From Anaerolineaceae bacterium (GTDB lineage Bacteria; Chloroflexota; Anaerolineae; Anaerolineales; Villigracilaceae): 50,633 nucleotides of DNA. Shown one piece after another: positions 17,676-24,688 of the stretch. The translations under genes and the position numbers were made by a program. The notes beneath the pieces were generated by a model. It was not told where the DNA came from, made no database searches, and saw only the letters and a list, made by a program, of their open reading frames with translations. Each line of letters begins with the position of its first letter. Position 1 is the first letter of the stretch. The stretch covers positions 1 through 50,633 of the forward strand of contig VFJR01000024.1 of the NCBI GenBank assembly GCA_009885945.1. The letters are read 5' to 3'.

Positions 17676-18281
17676 ATGGACGAACAAGCATTAATCCAAG
17701 ACGCACAACAAGGCAACCTCGACGCCTTCAATACACTGATCCTCACGTATCAAAACAGCGTCTTCAACACGGCTGTAAGAATCCTTGGTGATGATGAGCG
17801 CGCCGCAGACGCTTCGCAGGATGCATTCCTTTCTGCTTTCAAACACATCAATTCATTTCGCGGCGGTTCCTTCAAAGCCTGGCTGATGCGTACTGTTACA
17901 AATGCTTGTTATGATGAACTGCGCCGCCAAAAACGCCGCCCCACCACCCCGCTCGAACCTGATACTGACGATGGAGATGAAATCGAATCTCCGCGCTGGC
18001 TGGCAGACCCCAGCATGAGTCCATCACAACAAATGGAAGCCGATGAACTCGAACACGCCATTCAACATTGCCTCAATGCCCTGCCAACTGACTTCCGCAC
18101 AGTCGTCGTGCTGGCTGATGTTCAAGGAATGGACTACAGTGAAGTGGCACAAGCCGCCCGTGTGCCGCTTGGCACCATTAAAAGCAGGCTTGCGCGCGCG
18201 CGTTTAAAATTGCGCGAGTGTCTGCGCAGCTTTGAGGAACTTTTACCCGAATCATTTCGTCTAGATGGAGACGAAAAATGA
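17676..18281 (+). CDS. ECF-type RNA polymerase sigma factor
   Basis: This 201-residue sigma-70 family protein has region 2 (VFNTAVRILGDDERAADASQDAFLSAFKHINSFRGGSFKAWLMRTVTNACYDELRR, about 27-80) and region 4 (ALPTDFRTVVVLADVQGMDYSEVAQAARVPLGTIKSRLARARLKLRECL). An acidic linker separates them. It is co-transcribed with, and overlaps by four bases (ATGA), a membrane protein that is a probable anti-sigma factor. I chose ATG 17676 because the conserved start of region 2 follows and TATAAT lies 7 bases upstream. Confidence 0.92.
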   Translation: MDEQALIQDAQQGNLDAFNTLILTYQNSVFNTAVRILGDDERAADASQDAFLSAFKHINSFRGGSFKAWLMRTVTNACYDELRRQKRRPTTPLEPDTDDGDEIESPRWLADPSMSPSQQMEADELEHAIQHCLNALPTDFRTVVVLADVQGMDYSEVAQAARVPLGTIKSRLARARLKLRECLRSFEELLPESFRLDGDEK

Positions 18282-18985
18282 AAAACACCTTCCGTGATAT
18301 TGAACTGCTCTCTGCTTATCTTGATGATCAACTTGATTCGTCTGATTCTGCGCGACTTGAATCACGCATCCAATCTGACCCCGAACTTGGTGCCGTGTTA
18401 CAAGATTTATCCAACACCCGAGCCTTGCTCCGCAAACTGCCCAGCCGACGAGCCCCGCGCAATTTTATATTAACCCGCAAAATGGCAGGACTCAAATCTC
18501 CGTTGCCTCGTTCATATCCCACATTTCGATTTGCTTCTGTCTTTGCAACATTCCTTTTGATCTTTACTTATGCGACAAATTTTACCGTTCCTCTTGTAAT
18601 GTCACGCACTACTGTAGTTCCCGTATACGGCTCAGGCGGCGGTTGTGATTCCTGCGATACAAGCAGCGCAGCAGAATCCGCTTTAGCGCCAGAAGCCGCC
18701 GCAACAGAAGCGCCTTCTTTAATGCAAGCAGATTCTGCGCCCGCTACCGAAGCCCCCTCAATGGAATCATCTTCCAAGCTAGGCATTCAACCTACTGAGA
18801 TTTCCCCGCTCAACAACTCTCAACCTGCTGGTGGCGATGACGGCTTCGTACCACCCGTTGAAGAACCCGCTCCAGCGCCTATCCCTGATACTTGGCAACT
18901 TGGCTTGATTATTATTGCCATTTTATCTGGCACAATCGCATGGATTTCGCGTGTGGTGGCAGATAGAAAATTTAATAAACAATAG
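18278..18985 (+). CDS. probable membrane anti-sigma factor
   Basis: This 235-residue protein overlaps the sigma gene stop codon by ATGA. Its N-terminus (about 1-65: ELLSAYLDDQLDSSDSARLESRIQSDPELGAVL) resembles the helical sigma-binding domain of zinc-free anti-sigma factors; the usual HxxxCxxC is absent. It has a membrane segment at about 83-103, an Ala/Ser/Glu/Pro-rich extracytoplasmic region (about 115-205) with a CDSC pair, and a second hydrophobic segment near 210-228. It probably holds the ECF factor at the membrane. The signal sensed is unknown. Confidence 0.75.
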   Translation: MKNTFRDIELLSAYLDDQLDSSDSARLESRIQSDPELGAVLQDLSNTRALLRKLPSRRAPRNFILTRKMAGLKSPLPRSYPTFRFASVFATFLLIFTYATNFTVPLVMSRTTVVPVYGSGGGCDSCDTSSAAESALAPEAAATEAPSLMQADSAPATEAPSMESSSKLGIQPTEISPLNNSQPAGGDDGFVPPVEEPAPAPIPDTWQLGLIIIAILSGTIAWISRVVADRKFNKQ

Positions 18986-18996
18986 GTCGAAGATAA

Positions 18997-19129
18997 GTAA
19001 CTACTCAGCCTATCAATCATGTCGCTGCGAGGCGCTCTTGGTCTTGCCGAAGCAGTCTCATAATGACTGGGGATTGCTTCGGTGGGAAGAGCAAAAGCCC
19101 GCCTCGCAAAGACATGGCTGAGTAGCTAC
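18997..19129. repeat. long palindromic intergenic repeat, copy A
   Basis: The outer arms GTAACTACTCAGCC and GGCTGAGTAGCTAC close a long imperfect stem. Inner paired blocks are CATGTC-CTGCGAGGCG / CGCCTCGCAAAGACATG and CCGAAGCA / TGCTTCGG. A reverse-complement copy lies at 36963-37074. It resembles the widespread 'TTGCGAGG...CGAAGCAATC' intergenic palindromes. No coding content. Confidence 0.9.
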
Positions 19130-19182
19130 GAAGATAACATCTCGCCCTACATCATTTCATTCCAATTGGGGTTATCTATAGT

Positions 19183-19677
19183 ATGCCGATCAATCAAAAC
19201 ATTAAATTCTGCCCTCTTTGTGGAACTGCTGTACATTACGAATATGCGTTTGGGAAAGAACGTGCAGTTTGTCCATCTTGTAGATGGATGCACTTCACAG
19301 ACCCAAAAGTAGCCGCCGCAGTTTTGGTGGAACAAGATGGCAAAGTATTACTTGTGCGCCGCGCCAACGAACCCTTTCGCGGATTGTGGACCTTGCCAGC
19401 AGGCTTCGTCAATGGCGGAGAGGATCCGGCTAAGGCGGCGGCGCGCGAATGTTTGGAAGAAACAGGCTTGAGCGTGCGCGTGACGCGTGTTTTGAATGTA
19501 ATCGCCGGTCAGGAACATCAGCGCGGCGCAGATTTTGTGATCGCTTATTTGGCAGAATATGTTTCAGGAGAATTAATCGCCGCGGATGACGCAGATCAAG
19601 CAGGGTGGTTTGCGCGCAATAATTTACCTCAACTTGCATTCCGAGCAACTATAGAAATTCTAAAACAGAATAAATAA
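19183..19677 (+). CDS. Nudix hydrolase with N-terminal zinc ribbon
   Basis: This 164-residue pyrophosphohydrolase has a four-Cys zinc ribbon (CPLCG...CPSC, residues about 10-33) followed by a Nudix domain. The Nudix box G-x5-E-x7-RECLEETGL is complete (GFVNGGEDPAKAAARECLEE). The zinc ribbon plus Nudix arrangement resembles NudC-type NADH pyrophosphatases, but the protein is shorter and lacks the full NudC C-terminus, so the substrate is uncertain. No Shine-Dalgarno sequence is visible; TTATCT lies 5 bases before the ATG. Confidence 0.85.
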   Translation: MPINQNIKFCPLCGTAVHYEYAFGKERAVCPSCRWMHFTDPKVAAAVLVEQDGKVLLVRRANEPFRGLWTLPAGFVNGGEDPAKAAARECLEETGLSVRVTRVLNVIAGQEHQRGADFVIAYLAEYVSGELIAADDADQAGWFARNNLPQLAFRATIEILKQNK

Positions 19678-19840
19678 TTCCTTACATATAGGAATAAGAG
19701 CATAGACAAGCAAGTGAAAGTCAACGGTCTACCAAGATAAATTAATACATCAACCATAGGCAAATTTGGATGTATTTATGCGTTGGGTAAACAAAGGTTA
19801 TAATAATTTAAAAATAATATTTCTAAAGGAAAAAAATAGT

Positions 19841-20260
19841 ATGCTCTCTCTCATTTACGTAAGCAGTTCTGTAAAACTCTTGAACGATCAGGAATTACTG
19901 GCAATTTTGAAGAAAAGCAACGAGAATAATTCAGCCAAAGAAGTTACGGGGCTTTTACTGTATAAAGGCGGCAACTTCATACAGGTACTTGAAGGCGATG
20001 ATGAAGTTGTGAACGCCTTATATGAAAAGATTAAAACTGATCCCCGCCACAAAGATGTGACTGTTATTTCCAGAGAACAAACACAGACGCGTCAATTTCC
20101 TTCTTGGGGAATGGATTTTCAGAATTTGGATAGTTCAGCCATCAAGAACGAGCCGGGGTATAGTCAATTTTTACAAGATGAATTTACAGCGAGTATTTAT
20201 CGCGAGAATCCCACGCGAGCATCCATTATGCTCAAGACCTTCCGCGATAGTATGCGCTAA
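19841..20260 (+). CDS. standalone BLUF blue-light sensor protein
   Basis: This 139-residue flavin photoreceptor consists of a single BLUF domain and a short helical tail, with no attached output domain. The key residues are present with the spacing of AppA: Tyr6 (LIYVSS), Asn30, Gln48 (NFIQVLEG), Trp89 and Met91 (FPSWGMDF). It binds FAD and should signal through a separate partner, not identifiable here. ATG 19841 is supported by AAAGGA about 11 bases upstream. An earlier in-frame ATG at 19766 adds non-conserved residues. The gap 19678-19840 is AT-rich; TATAAT at 19799-19804 is a possible -10. Confidence 0.9.
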   Translation: MLSLIYVSSSVKLLNDQELLAILKKSNENNSAKEVTGLLLYKGGNFIQVLEGDDEVVNALYEKIKTDPRHKDVTVISREQTQTRQFPSWGMDFQNLDSSAIKNEPGYSQFLQDEFTASIYRENPTRASIMLKTFRDSMR

Positions 20261-20263
20261 ATC

Positions 20264-20297
20264 AAAAAGTCCCTTCTGTGCAGAAGGGACTTTTTAT
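20264..20297. terminator. bidirectional terminator between BLUF and EF-G-like genes
   Basis: Fifteen-base perfect arms (20264-20278 and 20281-20295) with a 2-base loop, A-run on one side and T-run on the other. It serves both convergent genes. Confidence 0.93.
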
Positions 20298-20320
20298 ATT
20301 TCAAACCACAGAGTCTACTC

Positions 20321-22402
20321 TTACTCGTCTTTCTTTGCTTCCATTTCCTTCTTGTGCGCTTCAATGATCGGCGCCGCCACATGAGGTGGAACTGCATCAT
20401 AATGATCTAATTGCATAGTGAAGTAGCCGCGCCCGCCTGTAATAGAACGAAGCTGAGTTGTATAACGTGTCATCTCCGCCATAGGAACATTTGCCACGAT
20501 GACAGTATTTCCGCGTTCTGCGTCTGTGCCTTGCACACGTCCGCGGCGGGTGTTAAGATCGCCCATCACATCGCCCATGTTTGCGTCAGGAACAGTCACA
20601 CGCACATTCATAATCGGCTCAAATAAAACGGGACCTGCTTCATGCACTGCAATTTTGAATGCCTCGCGCCCGGCAATTTCAAAAGCCACGGGTTTCGAAT
20701 CTACTTCATGTTCTTTGCCGTCAAAGACAATCACTTTTACATTGCTCATAGGGTAGCCCGCAAAAGCGCCATGTTCCATCATCGCTTTGATGCCTTTTTC
20801 AATAGGAGGCAAATAAGACTTGGAAAGGTTCATGCCCACAAGTTCATCTTCAAATGCAAAATCGCCATCATGATAAGGTTCAATACGTAACTGCACTTCG
20901 CCAAATTGACCTGAACCGCCCGATTGTTTCTTATGACGATACTGCCCGCTGGCTTTGCGTGTAATGCCCTCACGATAAGGAATACGCGGTTCATGCGTTG
21001 CCAAACCAACTTGAAATTTTGCCTGAGCGCGATGCAAGGCTACATCAATGTGCTGATCACCCATGCCTTGCAACACAGTTTCATGAGTGATCTTATCGTT
21101 CTCCCATATAAGGGTCATATCTTCTTCGCATAAACGCGTCAATGTTGGTGATATCTTTGCTGCATCTGCTTGAGTCTTGGGCGTGATCGCCACACGATAT
21201 AACGCCGCAGGGAAACTAGGCGCAGCAATCGTTAGCGAATGATTTTTGTCGCAGAATGTATCTTTTGTGGACGTTGAAGTTAACTTTGAAACAGCGGCGA
21301 TATCTCCAGCGTGAATTACCTTTGCAGGAATCGCTTCTTTGCCACGCTGAAAATGTAAACCAGACATACGTTCATCCGCACCTTTGTTTTGATTCCAAAC
21401 ATGCGCATCGCCTTGAAGGGAGCCAGAATACAAACGGAAATATGTGACCTTGCCCACAAATGGGTCTGCGGTGGTCTTCCAAACATAAGCGGCTAGAGGT
21501 TCGTTATCAGATGGCTCAAGAGTCTCTTCGCCATTTTTTCCTTGAGCCATGCGCTTGGGTGCATTTAATGGAGAAGGCATCAAATCAATAATGTCATTGA
21601 GCAGGGCAATCGCACCCACTTCATGCCCACCCGCGGCGCAGAAGATCGGCACAAAACTTCCAGCGTAGACAACGTCCTCTAAACCGCGCACCATCTCCGC
21701 GTCGGTCAGTGAGCCGTTTTCGAGATATTTTTCCATCAGCTCATCTTCCCCCTCTGCGGCGGCTTCTACCATTGCAAAGTGAGCTTTTTCAGCGGCTTCT
21801 TTTAAATCAGCGGGAATATCAGCAATAGTTTTGCCATTGCCCATATAAGCCTTCATGCCGATAATATCAACGACCCCTTTAAAATCATGTTTAGCGCCAA
21901 TCGGAAGATGAACTTTAATAGCGCGCTTGCCGTGCGCATGCACAAATTCATCTAGCGCAGTATAAATCGTTTCAAAATCCGCATTATCGCGATCCATTTT
22001 ATTGATCACAAAGAAGCGCGGCAGATTAAACTCATCGGCATAGCGCCAGGCGATTTCAGTGCCTACTTCAATTCCAGCGACAGCATCTACTAAAATAATC
22101 GCGCCGTCAGCTACACTCAAAGCGGAAATTGTTTCTCCGATAAAGTCCGTGTAACCGGGCGCGTCTATTATATTTATTTTATGATCACGATGTTCAATGG
22201 GGATGACACTTGCATACAGCGATATTTTTCGACGATGTTCCTCATCATCATAGTCTGAGACCGTCGTTCCATCTTCAATCTTACCAAGTCGTGTAGTTGC
22301 CCCCGTTGCATGCAAGAAAGATTCCGCTAACATTGTTTTGCCCGCGCCGCCATGAGAGACCAGCGCAACGTTCCGTAAAAACTCGGTGGTATACTCTTTC
22401 AT
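20321..22402 (-). CDS. EF-G-like translational GTPase (FusA2-type)
   Basis: This 693-residue protein has the full EF-G domain layout. The GTP-binding motifs are HGGAGKT (17-23), DAPGYTDF (from Asp80) and NKMD (134-137). The P-loop region reads SHGGAGKTML rather than the AHIDAGKTT of canonical EF-G, which places it with the second EF-G type found in Actinobacteria and Chloroflexota. Its role in translocation or ribosome recycling is not established for this clade. Start ATG 22402 has GGAAGG upstream. A consensus promoter lies at 22449-22477. Confidence 0.88.
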   Translation of the reverse strand: MKEYTTEFLRNVALVSHGGAGKTMLAESFLHATGATTRLGKIEDGTTVSDYDDEEHRRKISLYASVIPIEHRDHKINIIDAPGYTDFIGETISALSVADGAIILVDAVAGIEVGTEIAWRYADEFNLPRFFVINKMDRDNADFETIYTALDEFVHAHGKRAIKVHLPIGAKHDFKGVVDIIGMKAYMGNGKTIADIPADLKEAAEKAHFAMVEAAAEGEDELMEKYLENGSLTDAEMVRGLEDVVYAGSFVPIFCAAGGHEVGAIALLNDIIDLMPSPLNAPKRMAQGKNGEETLEPSDNEPLAAYVWKTTADPFVGKVTYFRLYSGSLQGDAHVWNQNKGADERMSGLHFQRGKEAIPAKVIHAGDIAAVSKLTSTSTKDTFCDKNHSLTIAAPSFPAALYRVAITPKTQADAAKISPTLTRLCEEDMTLIWENDKITHETVLQGMGDQHIDVALHRAQAKFQVGLATHEPRIPYREGITRKASGQYRHKKQSGGSGQFGEVQLRIEPYHDGDFAFEDELVGMNLSKSYLPPIEKGIKAMMEHGAFAGYPMSNVKVIVFDGKEHEVDSKPVAFEIAGREAFKIAVHEAGPVLFEPIMNVRVTVPDANMGDVMGDLNTRRGRVQGTDAERGNTVIVANVPMAEMTRYTTQLRSITGGRGYFTMQLDHYDAVPPHVAAPIIEAHKKEMEAKKDE

Positions 22403-22448
22403 GATAAAACCCTTCCTTGTTATGTGGGATGGGAGTGCAAGTTCAATG

Positions 22449-22477
22449 ATTGTAAACAAACTTAAATAAATTGTCAA
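22449..22477 (-). promoter_or_regulatory. sigma-70-type promoter of the EF-G-like gene
   Basis: On the minus strand: TTGACA, a 17-bp spacer, TACAAT. A dyad TGATTGT / ACAATCA (22447-22453 and 22483-22489) brackets it and could be an operator shared with the divergent thioredoxin-like gene. Confidence 0.8.
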
Positions 22478-22506
22478 AGTAAACAATCATCTATTTGGAG
22501 TGACAA

Positions 22507-22989
22507 ATGAGTCTATTTTTTGGAGCGTATTCCTTTTTTTGGGTTGCGCTCGCGCTCGCAGTAGTAGCGGGAATTATTTTATTAACACGTAATCCAAAAT
22601 GGAATGATTATGTTGCCTTTGCTGTCATTGTCATCGGCTTAATCACAGCTTGGGTCATTCTTCATCCGCGCCAAACCATACTGACAGGCGACGCAAAAGA
22701 AGTGCAAGCCATGATCGGCGCTGGTCTGCCGGTATTGCTTGAATTTCAATCCCCTTATTGACTGGGTTGTACCGCGATTAAGCCCGTCGTTGACGAGCTC
22801 GAAGAAGAACTTGGCAGTAAAATCCATTTTATTCGACTTAACATTCAAGAACAAATTGGCAAAGACCTTGCACCAGTGTATGGCTTTCAAGCCACACCTA
22901 CTTTTATTTTTTTTGATGCAAACGGAAACGAACTATGGCGCCAAGTGGGCGGATTAGATGCCCAAAAGGTACGCGAATCAATTCGCTGA
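22507..22989 (+). CDS. membrane thioredoxin-like protein with in-frame TGA: candidate selenoprotein (UxxC)
   Basis: Read through TGA 22759-22761, the frame gives a 160-residue protein. It has two membrane helices (about 5-27 and 35-53) followed by a thioredoxin-fold domain. The TGA is codon 85, in SPY-U-LGC, exactly where the first Cys of C-x-x-C belongs; Cys88 is present. Downstream features are intact: KPVVDELEEELG, the cis-Pro loop ATPTFIFFD, NELWRQVGG, and a normal TGA stop. GGAG precedes the ATG. Selenocysteine insertion is the best reading. Alternatives are a Cys-to-stop mutation in a dying gene or a sequencing error. If translation stops at TGA, only the membrane part (84 residues) is made. 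Confidence 0.8.
22781..22799 (+). promoter_or_regulatory. SECIS-like hairpin downstream of the in-frame TGA
   Basis: AGCCCGTC (22781-22788), loop GTT, GACGAGCT (22792-22799), with one mismatch, starts 19 bases after TGA. Bacterial SECIS stem-loops sit in this position and usually carry G and U in the loop. It lies inside the coding sequence. Confidence 0.45.
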
Positions 22990-23041
22990 AGCCCGCCTCT
23001 TTCCACGCTGATGATTGATTCCGTTTCATGAATAGCACACG

Positions 23042-23974
23042 ATGAAAATCCTTTTCCTCTTCCTCGATGGAATTGGCTTAAGCCAACCTAACCCAGAAAT
23101 TAATCCATTTGCAAAGGCAAAGATGCCTTTCTTGAATTCTTTGCTCGGCGGCAAATCTCTTACAGTAGATGCTGTGCCTTACATTGGCGAATCTGCTTCT
23201 TTGCTGGCAATTGATGCAAACCTTGGCGTGAGCGGTTTACCTCAATCTGCAACAGGGCAAGGCGTTCTAATTACTGGGATCAATATCCCGCAAAAGCTAG
23301 GCTATCACTACGGACCGAAACCCAACCCAGAAGTGGCTGAATATTTAAATGACACTGTTTTTTCAAGAGTTACCCAAGCCGTCAAAAAAGCCGCATTGCT
23401 AAATGCCTATCCCCCGCGCTATTTTGAAGGAATCGAATCAGGCAAGCGGAATTACTCCTCTATTCCAATGGGTGTGACAAATGCGGGCTTGCCCTTATTT
23501 ACACACGAAGATTACTTTGCCGGCAGGGCTCTTTCAGCAGATTTCACAGGCGCGGGTTGGAAGGAATTTTTGGGCTTTCCGGAAGCGCCGCTTTTTACGC
23601 CAAAAGTTGCGGGCAATAAACTTGGAGAACTTGCCAAGCAATATGATTTCTCCTTTTTTGAATATTGGGCAAGCGATTACGCAGGGCACAAACAGGATAT
23701 GGAATCAGCTGTTAATCAATTGGAAACATTCGATGGGGTTTTACAGGGTTTATTGGAAACTTGGTCAAACGAAGACGGCTTAATTTTGCTGACATCAGAT
23801 CATGGCAACATGGAAGATCTCTCCACGCGCAAGCATACTGCGGCGCAGGTGCCTTGTTTACTGATCGGCTCCTCGGAGGCAAGGTCAGCTTTCAGCGCGG
23901 ATTTGAACGATCTAACGGGTATTGCTCCGCGTATTATGCAGATGCTGTTCGATGGAGATCATATTAATAAATAA
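23042..23974 (+). CDS. alkaline-phosphatase-fold metalloenzyme (phosphomutase/phosphodiesterase-like)
   Basis: This 310-residue protein belongs to the metalloenzyme superfamily that includes cofactor-independent phosphoglycerate mutase and phosphopentomutase. The N-terminal metal site is FLFLDGIGL (Asp9), a candidate nucleophile lies in GLPQSATGQ, and the C-terminal metal motifs are TSDHGNMED and KHT. It is shorter than phosphoglycerate mutase (about 510 residues), so the exact reaction is unknown. No signal peptide. No strong Shine-Dalgarno sequence precedes the ATG. Confidence 0.75.
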   Translation: MKILFLFLDGIGLSQPNPEINPFAKAKMPFLNSLLGGKSLTVDAVPYIGESASLLAIDANLGVSGLPQSATGQGVLITGINIPQKLGYHYGPKPNPEVAEYLNDTVFSRVTQAVKKAALLNAYPPRYFEGIESGKRNYSSIPMGVTNAGLPLFTHEDYFAGRALSADFTGAGWKEFLGFPEAPLFTPKVAGNKLGELAKQYDFSFFEYWASDYAGHKQDMESAVNQLETFDGVLQGLLETWSNEDGLILLTSDHGNMEDLSTRKHTAAQVPCLLIGSSEARSAFSADLNDLTGIAPRIMQMLFDGDHINK

Positions 23975-23994
23975 GTTTCATGATTAAATTGCGC

Positions 23995-24023
23995 TTGTAT
24001 TGGCTCTTAAAGCGTGATATATT
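23995..24023 (+). promoter_or_regulatory. greA: probable greA promoter
   Basis: TTGTAT (23995-24000), 17-bp spacer, TATATT (24018-24023). The predicted start near 24030 lies upstream of the hairpin at 24059-24084. Confidence 0.55.
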
Positions 24024-24058
24024 AAGCGGGCTTTAAAATACCAATGGAATGAAAATCA

Positions 24059-24095
24059 TTGCATCCCTTACTTTCGGGATGCAAAATATTTTTTT
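24059..24095 (+). terminator. terminator-like hairpin in the greA leader
   Basis: TTGCATCCC / GGGATGCAA stem with an 8-base loop, then AAATATTTTTTT. It lies between the predicted greA promoter and the greA ATG. It could be an attenuator, or the terminator of the upstream gene. Confidence 0.7.
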
Positions 24096-24109
24096 ACAGG
24101 GTGAACCCT

Positions 24110-24580
24110 ATGACAACTAATTTTCTAACCAAAGACGGCTTTAAAAAACTTCAAGTAGAACTTGAACACTTACGTTCTGCTAAGCGTCAAGAAGTTGCCG
24201 AACGCCTGCATGAAGCCATGGAAGGCGGGGAACTGATTGAAAATGCCGAATATGAAGCCGCTAAAAATGAGCAGGCTTTTGTAGAAGGGCGCATTCAGGA
24301 ATTGGATGCCCTGCTTGCCTCTGCCCATGTGATTGAAGATGAACATAAGGGCAAGCGTCACGATATAATTTCGATTGGTTCCAAGGTGACGATTAAAGAA
24401 GGCAACTACGAAGCCGAGACCTTTATCATTGTTGGCGCAGTAGAAGCCAACCCGCGCTCGGGCAAGATCTCCAACGAATCCCCCATCGGCAAAGCCATCC
24501 TTAACCATAAGGCTGGCGAAACCGTTAAAGTTGAAGTACCTGCTGGCACTTATAATGTAAAGATTCTCAAAGTAAGCTAA
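24110..24580 (+). CDS. greA: transcription elongation factor GreA
   Basis: This 156-residue factor rescues backtracked RNA polymerase by stimulating transcript cleavage. The N-terminal coiled coil (KDGFKKLQVELEHLRSAKRQEVAERLHEAMEGGELIENAEYEAAKNEQAFVEGRI) contains the acidic ENAEYEAAK tip, and the C-terminal FKBP-like domain ends with SPIGKAILNHKAGETVKVEVPAG. Length is normal from ATG 24110. An earlier in-frame ATG at 24059 lies inside the leader hairpin and is rejected. A small AGGG/CCCT stem abuts the ATG. Confidence 0.96.
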   Translation: MTTNFLTKDGFKKLQVELEHLRSAKRQEVAERLHEAMEGGELIENAEYEAAKNEQAFVEGRIQELDALLASAHVIEDEHKGKRHDIISIGSKVTIKEGNYEAETFIIVGAVEANPRSGKISNESPIGKAILNHKAGETVKVEVPAGTYNVKILKVS

Positions 24581-24596
24581 AATTTTACGCGACCTA

Positions 24597-24632
24597 CAGC
24601 CCCACGCTTGTAGTCGCGGGGCTGTTTTTATT
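24597..24632 (+). terminator. terminator after greA
   Basis: CAGCCCC (24597-24603) pairs with GGGGCTG (24618-24624), followed by TTTTTATTT. Confidence 0.88.
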
Positions 24633-24688
24633 TACAGCAACATTCTGGTGTAGCTCTTCGCTAAAAAAGAAAGAAGAAAGAATATCTT

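Noticed and set aside
22507-22761. An 84-residue small membrane protein ending at TGA 22761
   Set aside because: It would end inside a thioredoxin fold at the redox motif, with the rest of the domain intact downstream in the same frame. Kept as one gene with recoding.
22759-22761. TGA read as Trp or Gly (alternative genetic code)
   Set aside because: Other genes here use TGA as a normal stop, including this gene itself and the sigma factor with its ATGA overlap.
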